DNA of 64,000 bases from Ailanthus altissimus. Lineage: Eukaryota; Streptophyta; Magnoliopsida; Sapindales; Simaroubaceae. Made by a program: the position numbers and the translations under genes. Under the pieces are notes generated by a model that saw only the letters and a list, made by a program, of their open reading frames with translations, did no database searches and had not been told where the DNA came from. How positions within the stretch are numbered: the stretch's first letter is position 1; every line of letters begins with the position of its first letter. Positions 21,416 through 32,934 of the stretch are shown here, piece by piece. The DNA is taken from assembly GCA_946807835.1 (NCBI GenBank), contig OX327691.1:16233688-16297687 (forward strand), written 5' to 3'.

Positions 21416-23500
21416 GGCTTATTGAAATTTTTATAGTAATATCTGGTCCAAGTCATCCGATTACTCCCTTTTTTAAGAATATGACCCACTATACTGAATT
21501 TTATAGATGATATAGGTGGCCTAGAGTCTTTAAAGGGATGTTAAAAAAAAATTCGTAAAGCCAAATGACACATTCACAAACCTATTTGGTTTGGCAATCA
21601 ATGGCCGACCAATTATGACAAAGCATCAACTACTGTCTATATTAGTATCTTATTCTTTTCATTTTGTCCAAGTTATTACAGTTATACTTTATACCAAAGA
21701 TTTTTTCAAAGGCAATAATTTCTTGTATGAGCTTACTATGAGACTTAGGCCGATCAACCTGCACAACATTAACAAGATCATCAACTATAAAACTGTGTAA
21801 AGAAAAAATAAGGTCTAAAGGCTTTATAAAATAAAGGGTGACTAAGTCCTCACAGTATTTATTAAAGGAGTCTAGATGACCATGGAACGAAGGGATGCTA
21901 GTGGTTTGTAAAGGTTTTAGCAATGTACTATTTACAGCAAAGGTTTCCTTAACAAGCTCAAGATTTCTAAAAACTACACACTACACACGACTTGAACTTT
22001 GGGTTTGCAAAAAAGAGATTGGGATGAGGGACGGTTTGAATAAGCCCAAACTGGTGACTTACCCATTTATGGTGATAAGTTTCAGTGCCATACTTATTAT
22101 TATTACCAGCGGCGATTACAATACCATAATGAAGATCCCTCGTTGTCAGGCAGATAGTCCAAGATTTATTCCAGTCGTCATTAGAGTCGCCCGAAGATAA
22201 ACTCAGATCAATTTGTCTAGCCCAACTAGGTCCAAAAATAAATGGTCCTATGTGACAAAATGAAAATTTGTCTATAGAATAAGTGGTGAAAAAAATAGGA
22301 AAATGTCGTGTTAAAGTCTCCTTAATCGATTTGCTATTGTATTACATAGGTGACCGGCAAGAGGTTGAGAGGTAACTTTAAAAAGTTGGGAAAATATGCT
22401 GATAGCTAAAAGTACAAAATCCATATAAGGTCATCGGCATTGGGAAATATTTCCTCATCATTCTTTGGAACGATTTTAAATAAGATTATGTATAAATGGG
22501 AAAGTAAAAAAGGTTCTAAGGCTAACCTAGTACCATCAGCGATGGCAACGGCTACCTTTAAGAATTCTTTAGTGATTTTTTTAGAAGCCAAAAAAATGGC
22601 GTACTTACTAAGCCAAAAGAATAGGAAGGCGACGTATTTAACCTTAAATGGGGCGGCTTATTTTCTTTGAAGTAAGTTAAGAATTTACCAAAACTTGCCC
22701 TTGACCTAAAAAAAGTAGAGGTTGATGGAACTTACTGAAAGGTCAGCAGTAACGTCAACTCCCTAGAATGGAATGTTAAAAAGGATGAACAAGTCATATA
22801 GAGTAGAAGTCATATAACTAAACCTGAAGCAGAAAACATTCAAGGCTCTAGACCAAAATAGCAAGGCGACCGAAATCAATCCATTATATAAAGGTATCTG
22901 ATACCTTGACATTTGTATTAAATGGTAAACCCCAACCGACTTCCATATAGACTTAAAGTTGGGTTCAAGTCGATTTATCCAATCCATGTAATCCTTGGAC
23001 GATTTCAGCCAAAACCTAATTGACCTTGCGGATAACCAAATAGACATATTATATGATTGGTTGACCTAAGGGGATCATTTCGATGAGCAGGAAAGTAATT
23101 GAAATATTGAGGGATTACTTCAATATTATAAGGACTAAGAATATACTGAGAAGAGTCGTCTTTGTATGACAATACCTTATAGACGACCTACTCTTTGATT
23201 TACCTCGATTGGGTAAGGAGATCCAAATGAGACTTCTCAACCTCAGTCAATTTTGACTTTTTGGAGTGAGAAGCGATTGATTTTGATGCTATGATATCAC
23301 TGCAATAATAAAAATTAGCCAATGAAAAAAAGAAACGAGATGGAAATCAGATCAAAAAGTAAAAATAAAAGAAATTTACCTTGAATACGAATAAAGATTA
23401 TTGTAAAAGATAGATAAAGTTAAGAGCAAAGCAACTTGTGAGGAGTTTAGTAAACATTTAGGTGAGGTAAAAATGAGGATTGACTTATACTTATAGAGGA
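21416..23500 (-). pseudogene. Antisense plant mobile domain (PMD) gene, 5' (N-terminal) part
   Basis: Minus-strand reading gives a recognisable PMD (aminotransferase-like plant mobile domain) protein. After a TATA-like tataagtata near 23495, a 5' leader and an 80-nt intron, ATAGCATC (a lost ATG) opens IASKSIASHSKKSKLTEVEK. Then come YNIEVIPQYFNYFPAHRNDP, the PMD core NRLEPNFKSIWKSVGVYHLI and FWSRALNVFCFRFSYMTSTL (23047-22763). Past a frame break are AFLFFWLSKYAIF and AVAIADGTRLALEPFLLSHL (about 22620-22406). A C-terminal block follows (GPFIFGPSWARQIDLSLSSG, HHKWVSHQFGLIQTVPHP; 22230-22030). PMD proteins occur as host genes and as transposon passengers; their molecular role is uncertain. It runs opposite to element Y and ends at 15050 beyond the copia insertion. 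Confidence 0.75.
23300..23379 (-). other. Putative 80-nt 5' leader intron of antisense PMD gene
   Basis: On the minus strand the donor is ttcaag|gtaaattt and the acceptor is attattgcag|tgatat, with a U-rich interior. The lost start codon (ATA) lies a few bases downstream. Confidence 0.55.
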
Positions 23501-24249
23501 TAAAAGGTGACTGAAATGAAGAGTCACAGTATATTTAATGCACGATAATCATTTGCATACTGATAATTAATGATCGAGGGTAATTAGTAATTAATGAAGT
23601 TGAGATGGTTAGAAGACATATGGCAGTAAACAATCAGAATTCAAAAATGTTTCTAAGTATGGGTAGAGGTCGACCTAAAAAGGCGATTTGAGTAAAGTAA
23701 CAAGCCGCCTCAATTGATTTATAAAAGTCGGCGAAGAATGAGGTTTGAATTAAATGACAGGTCGACCTAATAGATTGAATTATTTCAAGAATATATTTCA
23801 AATGCTAAAGAGAACTGACAGATTTTCTTGGAGTAAGAAACATTGATAACCACCAGTGTAAAGAGTGTCGGCCGATTAGTCTTAAAGAAATAAAAGATAA
23901 TTTGAATGTGATTACTTGGAAGGACTAAGCGTTGAGCAACTACTTTCAGGTGAGTTTGAGTATACATTCATTCAGGCCGAACAAGGCAGATTAGAGTGAT
24001 CTAAAAGAATAAAGCAATCTTATTTTAAGATCAAAAGAAATTCTAGGATGATTTTCAAGAACAAACCGAGTATTTAGGTAATCCTTGATGGCTCTGGATG
24101 ACTTAGGAGATTCAGTTGGGCGGTCTAAAGTATTATGATTTAGGTTGAGGCAATTTTGAAGCACAAGAACAGTTGCAGATGGTCCCGTCCGGCTAAATTG
24201 TTGCAATTCTTGACAAAAATATCCTTTTTGACTAGTTTGCTGGGGGCAT

Positions 24250-24713
24250 TGTTGACAGCAACCTAAAAACTGCCTAGTGGGCTTTTTTATTTTAGGGTTG
24301 GGCTTGATTGTGTATCATAGTTTATTTAAGAATGTGCGTATAGTAAGAAGTCATGTTAGTAGAATTCTTTTCCTTTTAGAAGTAGGTTTAGTATAGGATT
24401 TACAGCTTATAAATAGGATGGATTTCTTATTGTAAACATTATCAACTATTCAATACAAATAATACACAAACTTCTTAGATTTTTATCTTTTATTTTATTT
24501 TTTTCATTCAACACAAGACTCCGCGTCTTTATTTGTTGAGAATCTCACAATCCTATTGTTAAGAGTTTCGTTTGTCCTTCTCCGCAAAAGACTCAAGTTC
24601 CGTGACACGCTTGCTACACTACAGCCCAAGTTCGGTAAATGACTTCACTTGCTAAAATTTCAGCCCTATTTAACCAGACACAAAGTATACACAAACCCGA
24701 ATATATTTTTACA
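24250..24713 (+). repeat. Right (3') LTR of element Y
   Basis: Begins TGTTGACA right after a polypurine tract (tgctgggggcat). It has a TATA-like cttataaataggatgg near 24406. The right boundary (about 24700-24715) is inferred from where similarity to X LTR resumes. No clear target duplication was found. Confidence 0.7.
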
Positions 24714-24968
24714 CGAACAAAAGAGTTTTATTTAAAAAACACAACATTGTTGTGTTTAGGTTTATTGAGAATGCTTTGCCCATGGTGATTCTAAAGTAGT
24801 TAACTTCGTTCTCAACTCTCCGAAGACTTGTTGGTTATGTTTGTCTTTTCTGTTTGAGTAATGCCTGTGGTCACCTCACGAGGCTAGTCACCGTACTCAG
24901 CTACTTACATGTCGTACTAATTTTAAGATCCAGCTTTGGGCCGGCCTAATCCTTTGGACTTTTCTGCA
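24714..24968 (-). repeat. Right (5') LTR of element X, outer part
   Basis: Homologous to about 4605-4875 (for example attgtgttcaggttt against gttgtgtttaggttt, and ctttaggctgaccc against ctttgggccggcct). It completes the X LTR that breaks off at 7441. The likely terminus is TGCAGAAA on the minus strand at 24968. Confidence 0.65.
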
Positions 24969-25254
24969 GTGGATGAAATGCATGGATAGTAGACAGTTCA
25001 TCATCCACTTCATATCCTTGATTCTCAAGAAATTCCAATGTCAATGTGATTCGCAAGCCAAGATCAACACGATGGATGTTGTTCCAGTTCCAAGCAAAAT
25101 TTAGTGGGTGCAGAAAGCCACTCGAAAATCCATATCTTTGCTTACGTACTTTGGCACGTATTTGTGACGCAAAAACACATTTATAAATACTAATTAGATG
25201 TTCCCTGCAAGAAAATTCAGGAAATTCTAATAATTTAGCCACCAAGAAACGCAA
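24946..25254 (-). pseudogene. Unrecognised ORF truncated by element X
   Basis: A 102-codon open frame whose last ~7 codons lie inside the X LTR, so X appears to have cut it. The body includes EFPEFSCREHLISI, FLHPLNFAWNWNNIH and LGLRITLTLEFLENQGYEVD. A weakly similar stretch exists at 32530-32934 minus (FSTVEYLIV, RFLHPLNCLDWN), and the DNA around aatttagtgggtgcagaaag is shared. That suggests an old duplicated sequence. No known domain was recognised. It might be a gene fragment or a non-coding repeat. Confidence 0.35.
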
Positions 25255-25545
25255 CTATCTGTATGTTTATCCGCATTAAGCCTACAAACCCATATGCCTT
25301 ACAACCCATATATAGTTGTGTCAAAAAGGAAATAAACTTCAATCCGAATGCTCTAGTATATATTTCTAGAAAAAGTAATAGTTATATTATCTAAATCACG
25401 TCCCTACTTTGGTTTGTCCATGTCTAAAATATCACTATGCGGCCTGTAAACAATAGCCGCTGCAAGTTGACGCAATAGTGTGATCACGATATGGCTAGTC
25501 AAAGCTTATGATTGCTTCCTTCCCTACTTGCAAGTTGCAGACTCC

Positions 25546-25554
25546 TATAAATTA
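25546..25554 (+). promoter_or_regulatory. TATA box of small gene 25610
   Basis: actccTATAAATTA lies 64 bp before the ATG. The same actccTATAAAT(A/T)AATCCT context precedes the paralogue at 43262. Confidence 0.6.
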
Positions 25555-25609
25555 ATCCTTGCGGTATTTCAATTCAAATAAATCAGATATCTCAAAAATT
25601 CTTCAGACA

Positions 25610-25828
25610 ATGGCAACTCTTCCAACTGAAGGATTTTATTTTGCTGAGGCATATGTGTTAAGAAAGGCTCACAAGGAGAAAATGAAAAGATTGATGGAAG
25701 CAAAAGCCAAGATGGAAGGAATTCATTTGGAAGAGAAAAATTCTAGTGGTTTTGCGTCATGGAAGGTCAAGAAGATACATCCACAACGCATTTTATCAGG
25801 GGAATATATGCAGGAAAAGAAATATTGA
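25610..25828 (+). CDS. Short plant protein of unknown function, 72 aa (paralogue of 43262)
   Basis: ATG 25610 is chosen because it aligns with the paralogue's start (43262) and lies a normal distance from a TATA box. An upstream TTG-initiated extension is not credible. The protein opens with GFYFAEAYVLRKAHKEKMKR, shared almost residue for residue with 43262 (GYYLAEAYVLRKIHTEKMEE). Next come a charged, Lys/Glu-rich helical stretch and a second shared motif around residue 47 (SGFASWKVKKIHP against GSFSWMLKKKY). There is no signal peptide or membrane span. The similarity also covers the core promoter and, more weakly, a 3' block (cgaaaagtgagctt near 26120 against cgagaagtgagctt near 43708). I do not know a function; it resembles a family of very small plant-specific proteins. 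Confidence 0.65.
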   Translation: MATLPTEGFYFAEAYVLRKAHKEKMKRLMEAKAKMEGIHLEEKNSSGFASWKVKKIHPQRILSGEYMQEKKY

Positions 25829-27482
25829 AAGGTGAATAGGAAAAGCATGACTCTGTTAATTGCATGCATGTTAGCTGCATCATATAATAATCGATAAATG
25901 GTCCGTTCAGGGTGAAACTGTCGGGCTTTAATAAATTGTAGTTTTATTACAGCCTAATAATAAAACGTTGGTACTATATTTATCTTTTCACTTTAATAAG
26001 ATCCTGAATTCAAATTCTATTCTCATATTAAAAAACAAAATTCTCACGAGCAAGTTATTAACTGTTAAGCGTCTCTCTTTGTTTTCGAAATTTAGCAGAG
26101 ATGTAACTAGCCCGAAAAGTGAGCTTGTCTGTGTTATATATTAGATGGACCTCAAAGTAATGGCTATATAAAATTGTCCGTAAATTGAACCCTAAACATC
26201 TTTTAAAACTAACATTATTAATATTTTGCTTCTATTGGATGACATACGAAATATAGAGCTATCTTCATTTTAGAACTCTTTGATATACTCCAATTCTTTA
26301 GTACGTACGTTGAGCTCAAGCCAACAACTTAGTGGTAATTTACCTCTTTTTTCTTTATACAAAAGGAATAATTAAAATACATGCTGATTATATTAAAAAA
26401 AAGGTTTCCTTTTTATTTATTATGGAGAGAAATCAAAGCCTTTATAGACTATAGATTGGACTCTTTATAAGCTAAGATTTTTCATATTAAAAACTTATTG
26501 AGCTCATTATTAAATTAGTTCTTTCTGGCGCCGTTGTGTATTTAAAATTAAAGCCTACTTTGAAAATAGGCTCAGGTTTCATGTTCAATTGAATTTTCAG
26601 CCTAAAACAGAACCCAATTGTATTAAGTAACCTATTCTACCGATCCATGAATTCTAGATACAAGTCGTATAAGGTATAATAATGCGAGAACAAATTAAAA
26701 TTATTATTTTATTTAAATTTAAATAAATTTAATCATAATTTTATATGAAACATGATTTATCACGAAGTGTATGATTCTCAACTTAATCATTCTCTTTTGA
26801 TTCTTACATCATAAATTACAAACGGGTTTAATCTCTAATTAAATTGGCTTAATCACTTTATGCGTGTTCGTGCATACTTCGAATATGATTTGAATTTGTA
26901 CACTATAAATAAAAGTTTATTTATTTATTCATAAATTATTTATCTAAATTATTGAGTTCTCAATTATTATCGAGCATTTATAGTATCTTACTTATTTTTA
27001 AAGTATTCCACATATCGAACACTTTTCTTTAAAAAAAATAATGATTAGAACGTCAAAATATTTTTTTCTTATAAGATAATGATGTTCTCCCACAATTTCA
27101 AAAAATTTGAGTAAGGAGGTAATTTCATGAAATTTCAACTTTTAAGACTTTTAAAATAATGTTCCAGACTATTGTCGACAGAATTCTTAGGAAAAAAAAT
27201 CTTTACACTAAAACAATATAAACGATAATTGCTTCAAATTCAATTTTCCAATTGAAAAATCCGCAATAATTGTTGGCACGATGGCATCTTCAAAAACTGA
27301 ATTAATCCATTTACATCTACAAAAGGCTTATAATTTCTGTCTAATTAAGGGTTCGTTTGAGATTTATGGATTGTAGTTTTTAAGTTATATAATGAAATAA
27401 AAATGCTAGTTATTAACTAATAATACAAGTGAATTGTATGATAAATCAACTCTCAATTAAAAGTTTAAAATTGAAAAGATAA
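25829..27482. other. Intergenic A+T-rich DNA
   Basis: No convincing gene or element is visible. An isolated tggcgccgttg at 26527 resembles a tRNA-Asp primer site but has no LTR around it. Confidence 0.5.
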
Positions 27483-27683
27483 ATATCATTTTGGTATCTG
27501 ATTTTATGGATATATACTAACTTAATCCTCATTTGTCCAATATATATCATGTTAGTCTTTATAAGGAGTTTTTTTTGGTTATTTTTTATTACTATTTTAT
27601 CCCTGAACAACTATTATTTTTGTCAAGAACTAACATGGTATATATATTAAAAAAGTATATACTAAATTTGGTTTCTTAGGAGG
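27483..27683. mobile_element. MITE-like foldback element, copy 1 (degraded)
   Basis: It starts aaatatcattttggtatctg and contains catgttagtc, with the inverted counterpart gaactaacatgg in its right half. It matches the better preserved copy at 42240-42447, and its end resembles the TIRs of the larger element at 58261-60579. Confidence 0.6.
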
Positions 27684-27689
27684 GGGTAG

Positions 27690-29010
27690 AGGAGTCTCAG
27701 TTGAAGGCTCACCTTATGGATCCACCAAGACTGAAGTTACTGACCTTATGGATCTATAAAGACCTTATAAGTGTCCACAAATACCTTAAAAAGTATTTTT
27801 CCTTTATCAATTGAGGAACTTCCTAATCCACTCCCTTCTGGCGACTCTAGTGCTCGAGCCTCCTTATTCATACAAGCCAAGAAAGGAAAGAAGCCCTTAG
27901 GTTTTCTTGCTCAACCTAGAGAAGTATCAGAAGAGCAAGGATGTGTTTGGCCACTCTAACTATCGTCTATTTCTACCAAAAGAAGAAAAAGTCGAGGTGA
28001 AGATCAGAATAAGTAATCAAAGAAAACCAAATATCAACAAAATGCAAGGGTTACTTCTTCCTCCTCTATTCACTTTTAGCAACTCAAGTGGCTTGCCAAC
28101 CAGGACTATACTTTCTAAATTCTCTTAAAAGAGAAGTTTCCTGATAGGTTCACCTTGTTTTTTAGATTTGGTGACTTGAACTTTCTCCTCCCAAGTGAGC
28201 TCAGAGTTTGATGATCAAGTTGTCATTTTAATAAAGACAAACGGTCAAGTTATTAATGGCTATACAAAGATATTCATAAGTATAGAACACAGATGCTATA
28301 AAAAAAATATGATTTAGAGAAAATGAGAAGACGATGTATGTAGCTGAGCACTCCTACGTGCTTTTAGCCTTGTTCTCCACAAAAAAAAAAACTACAAATT
28401 TTTCCAATCATGATTACTTGTAAACACATCTTGAATGAGAGAATTTCTTCTCACCATCATAAATAGAGAAGTAATTGATCCCCTTCTATCTATCAACATT
28501 TGCTATACACTAATACAACTACATAATTCAAGGAAGGCGAGCTTGTTTACCTAACCTTTATCCACATTACCTGTAAATTAGATAGTATTCTCCATAAATT
28601 TAAATTTAGTTGATATGGAGCTAAGTTCAAATGTGCGAGCATGTAAACAAAGTAGAGTTGAAGAGATAACCTCAACCCTACATAGGTAGTACGTTCATAT
28701 ACTCATTCTCTCGAGGAACCCACAGAATGATTGTGATCGGTATTTATATTTTTTTGCAACTTAATCAGATGCTCTTTTCGTAAACTCAAGGGACAATAAG
28801 GGGGGAAATCTAATTTAAAATGTATCTCCTTGTCAAGCTTTAAGATGAGCCCTTTCTTTTTTTTTTTTTCCTTCTTTTTTTTTTTTGGGACTATTTAGCT
28901 TACCAAAAGATTGAATTTGCCATTGAGGAACCTTATTTGGTACTATATTACTAGTAGTCTTCTCAGAGTTACTAGAGACTTCTAATAGTTCTATGGCATC
29001 CCTTCCTTAG
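27690..29010. other. Unassigned DNA with short frames
   Basis: Two overlapping short frames (27771-27959, 27907-28128) contain charged sequence such as FLPKEEKVEVKIRISN but match nothing I recognise. They may be remains of an old element, since the solo LTR at 29016 sits beside them. Confidence 0.35.
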
Positions 29011-29015
29011 GTAGG

Positions 29016-30525
29016 TGTTATATATTTTGTATATATATATATATATATATATACTTTAAATGCAAGTATACGTTATCACAACAAGTAATATATGATGAGA
29101 GAGTATCATTTCTACAAGGAATTGTATTACTACTTGTTAAGTACTAAAATTGTGTCCTCCTACTCTTATTCAAACTAATGATATTTCAATGTGTTGATAA
29201 TTAAATAAACTAAATAATTAAACTAATGATAAAGACAACAAGAGAATGATCATAAATACTCCAAATTATCAAATGTCTAGGATTATAATTATCCCTCAAT
29301 ATCCGACACTCGAATTTAAGTGTTACCCTTAATATATTATTATGAATTGTTAACTGAAAATTCTAATGTATTCATAAGCCTCTTACGATGGTCAAGTGAT
29401 TATACTTCAATCAATCAATTATCTATATTCCTATGATAATTATACTAAATTGAGATTCATTGAGAGTAGGTTCCATTAATAGTTATATATACGACATGAG
29501 TATATTCCTATCTTATATGAAAGTCATGTTTGTACACAATGATCATAGATCAATCTCTTAATTTCTAACACAAAAATCTCTTTTTCAAGTTTATTACGGT
29601 TTCCAAATTAATCTAATACATTGTCATTTAATTAAAAGTATTATACACTCAATAGATTGAACAATTCAATATTGATCAAATGAATAAGGATAAACAATGA
29701 ATTTGAGCTACATATTGAGTTCAAATCATAATCCTAGTTATAAGAAATTAAGCCGTGATAATAAACATAGTTCTAGAACAATAATCAACAAGCATGAGAA
29801 AAAAGTACGTATGAAATAAACTATAAATACAGAAAGATGAAGAAATCCTCTATTCTATAGTTATGTTCTTGGTTAGTGCAAAACTCTTTCCTTTAAGCTC
29901 TTGAATCTTGATCCAAACTATGAAATGAAGTGTTAATCTCGTCCCCAAGCTGCTCTCCTTTGAGATAGCTGAATAGTAGTTCTTTTATAGGCTTAAAGAC
30001 AACTAAAAATAAAGCCAATTTTTCCTTTAAAAAGTCAGCATTTTCTATCATTCAAAGACCTACATTTTGGATGAATAGTAACTCGTGAATACTGTTATAA
30101 TACTATATTAATACACTGTTTATAGAACTATTCATAAATACTGTTCATCAGCACTGTTGATGCATATTGTTTGATACTGTTCATCAAAACTGGAAATTTT
30201 TTAGTTTTGGCGTCACTGCACTGTATTTTGAGTACTGCGGCACCGAGACCTAGGTTTTTGTATGAATAGTATCCAAAGACTGTTTATGAATACTGTTTAT
30301 TAGATACTATTCATAAATCATTATTTGTATTTTGAGCATTTTATTCTATTTTCATATTTTTGTCCCAATTAGCTCCGTTTGCATCCAATTTCTATTATTC
30401 TTGTATCGATAGTCTTTAAACCTATAAAACAACGTTAACATACATAAATTATCAAATTATTAGAATAAATTGAGCAAATGATATGTTTAGAAGAATAAAA
30501 TATTTTATATAATTACCCCCTATCA
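29016..30525 (-). repeat. Athila-like solo LTR (1,510 bp) with perfect target duplication
   Basis: On the minus strand it begins TGATAGGGGGTAATT at 30525 and ends ATAACA at 29016. It is flanked by GTAGG on both sides (29011-29015 and 30526-30530). The 3' part reads tatacttgcatttaa like other Athila-type LTRs. There is no internal region, so it is a solo LTR left by LTR-LTR recombination. Runs of tactgtt(c/t)at occur near 30090-30310. Confidence 0.88.
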
Positions 30526-30530
30526 GTAGG

Positions 30531-31900
30531 CTCTTTAACAACTAAGCGAAGCTCTCAAACCTCTCAAACACTCATACTATCTATTTCTTGGATTATGCTA
30601 CTCCCAGCAACTAACTTCCACCAACATTGCCAAGCTTATAACCAGATACATTATGAAAATCCTTAACGAGTTATATGATTTTAATACCTAAACAAAGGGA
30701 GATACACAACCTATCAATAATTTATTTAAGTCGAGTACTCAAGTCGAGCACTCAAACTTTAAAGAGCATAAACCTAAAAGATTCACTCAATAAAGAAAAG
30801 TACCTAATCACTAAAAACAGTAAAATAAATAGTGCCAAAAATAAAAAGTAATAGTGAAAATGACTTTTACTTACTTGAAGATCTTTTGAAGATAAGTAGA
30901 GAAATTTAAATGATGCCCCATTTCTCTCTCTTAAAAAATGTAGAGAATCTCTCTCTTCAATCTGCCAAATGAAGAATTAGAAAGACTTTTTTCATTTATA
31001 AAGAGCCCAAAATTTTATTATAGTCGTCAATTTAAGATTTAAGGACTAATATATTCTCACAAGTGAAACCTCCTTTCAACTGACACGACTTTTAAAGATT
31101 GCTCCTCAGTCGTTTGATTAAAATAAGTGGTTTGAGATTTGATCATGTCATCATAAATATTAAGAGACACAATTTTTTATTTAGCCATCTGTTAATGCAT
31201 GTTTCTCTAAAAATAACCCCAATTTCAAATGTCACCTTTCACCAGTGGCACAATTTGTCAAGCACATAGGCATTCATGTCACGTGTACCCACAAAATGCA
31301 CTTCAAACGCATTTCATTATCTAAGACTCAACTTCCAATTACAATAAGTATTTTTTTTGGACCAATAATTATTAGAAAATTTTTAATATCAACAAGTTAA
31401 TACTAAAAACTAAAAAATTCTTATTTCCCTTATGATGTCGGCTCAAAGCAACTTAGCCATATGCTTCGATCCAAATATCCTGAAGTCCTTAACCAAGCGC
31501 AATAACAAGCCCAAATAATATTTTTGCCAGAATACAAGTCTAACTCATTGGTTTAGTATCACCCAAAATCTTGAGTCAACACTTAATATAATCTCTTTTT
31601 TTTTGGTCAAATTAATTAACTTAGACAATATTTTTAACATATAAATACAAACAAATGTAATACTTTAACAGACATAAATATCAAATTGCTACTTTAATCT
31701 TAAAAACATATTAATACCCTTCTCTAATCAAAGCCCGTTCAGCTATAAGCAATTTTTTATTTTTTATTTTTGGAGAAGACGTAAGAGAAATTTCATTACT
31801 AATAAAATTCTATGTAAAGAATATTTGGACAGCCATATGTTTCGAAGGTGGAATTGAAGAAGCAGGCAAAAGGATCAAAATATGTATGATGTAAAGGATT
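30531..31900. other. A+T-rich DNA, no gene recognised
   Basis: Short direct repeat ctcaagtcgagcactcaa near 30730-30750. Nothing else supportable. Confidence 0.4.
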
Positions 31901-31917
31901 TAAATGTCATCTTCTAT

Positions 31918-32199
31918 TCAAATAAGGAATCCATTTTGATGGAGGAAAATACACCAGTTTTGGTTTGCTTTTGACGTTTGTGGCGGATCAACAATTATAA
32001 TTATGAAACGAATAAAATATGAAGGTAGATAAATAATGATAACAAAAAGGAAAATTAAAGGAAGGGAAATATTAATTATTAGGCCAAGAAGTGTTGGAAA
32101 GAAGATGAAGCCGGCCAGTGAAGCTATAAAGGCTACGCTGGAAAGAAAAAGGAGTGACACCATCACTATTTGTGCCCCATTAAAATATTTATGCGCCAA
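31918..32199 (-). CDS. Small hydrophobic ORF, two membrane segments
   Basis: A 93-codon frame opening MAHKYFNGAQIVMVSLLFLS. Residues ~11-36 form one hydrophobic span (FIASLAGFIFFPTLLGL) and residues ~40-70 a second (LPLIFLFVIIIYLPSYFIRF), followed by a polar tail. The long hairpin with a central FFP faintly recalls oleosin-type proteins, but the proline-knot motif is absent and I do not assign it. There is no TATA box evidence. It could be a pseudogene: upstream in the same strand, in another frame, KVEKIVIQFPELVSQF suggests a longer, frameshifted protein. Confidence 0.3.
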   Translation of the reverse strand: MAHKYFNGAQIVMVSLLFLSSVAFIASLAGFIFFPTLLGLIINISLPLIFLFVIIIYLPSYFIRFIIIIVDPPQTSKANQNWCIFLHQNGFLI

Positions 32200-32529
32200 A
32201 TTGACTCACAAGTTCAGGGAATTGGATAACGATTTTCTCGACTTTTGGAACCACAAGATGTGCTGAGAGAGGATAGGACTTCGATACGATCTTTAATAGG
32301 ATAATTTGTTTATAATAATATTATACATTTTAAATTTTGATTTTAATATATAAATTTTTAATAATGTATTACATTATTTTTCTATTTAATAATAATTTAA
32401 TATTTTATTTAAATTTTATATTTAAAAAGTATAACTTTATATAAAAATGGGTCTCAATTCCTTTAAAAAGAAAAGAAAAGAAAAGAAAAAGTCTCAATAG
32501 ATAATAAATATTTAAAAAATCACAAGCCA

Positions 32530-32934
32530 GAGGTCATGCGGATGGGTGGTGTTCCAATCCAAGCAATTTAGTGGGTGCAGAAAGCGACTCAAAAAATTTC
32601 CTCATTTTTGCTTACTTAATTTAGTCTTTGACACGTCCCAAGTCTTTGAATTTTGATACATATTTGGCAATGCCAAAACACCTTCCTCTGTTACGATTAG
32701 ATATTCCACAGTAGAAAAATCACCAAAGTCCACCCAAAAAAGAGCTGTGTATGTTAATTTGTCGCCCACTTGAATGAATTTTGATGTATGTTTCCACGCG
32801 TTACAGAAGCCTATGATGGGAAAGATGAATGTATGTTTCCACGCGTTACACAATTCACAATATATATATTTTTTTTTCTCGTTTTGCATTATTAAAATGA
32901 AAAGTATACTTGAGCATGGGGCCTGAGCCCTCAA
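32530..32934 (-). pseudogene. Unrecognised fragment similar to 24946-25254
   Basis: Minus-strand reading gives DFSTVEYLIVTEEGVLALPN then, past a stop, NFLSRFLHPLNCLDWN. The latter parallels SSGFLHPLNFAWNWN of the 24946 ORF. A 12-bp block, tccacgcgttac, occurs twice (32793 and 32839). Function unknown; similarity at the DNA level may mean a non-coding repeat. Confidence 0.3.

Larger units (their letters stand above)
7442..24713 (+). mobile_element. Composite Tat-like LTR element Y carrying nested insertions
   Basis: Y is bounded by a truncated left LTR (TGTTGAC at 7442) and a right LTR (TGTTGACA at 24250) preceded by a purine-rich tgctgggggcat. That is a typical gypsy polypurine tract and sets the plus orientation. 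Its gag-pol is absent. What remains is the antisense PMD gene (15050-15862 and 21416-23500), and two younger elements (Athila 7778-15042, copia 15863-21415) sit inside. Y landed in the right LTR of X. Assignment to the Tat lineage is an inference from the LTR, the tract and the antisense gene. Confidence 0.6.

Noticed and set aside
21591..22200. Plus-strand frames opposite the PMD gene
   Set aside because: The minus strand carries recognisable PMD blocks in the right order; the plus frames show nothing.
26527..26537. tggcgccgttg, resembling a tRNA-Asp primer binding site
   Set aside because: No LTR end upstream and no gag downstream; an 11-base match alone is insufficient.
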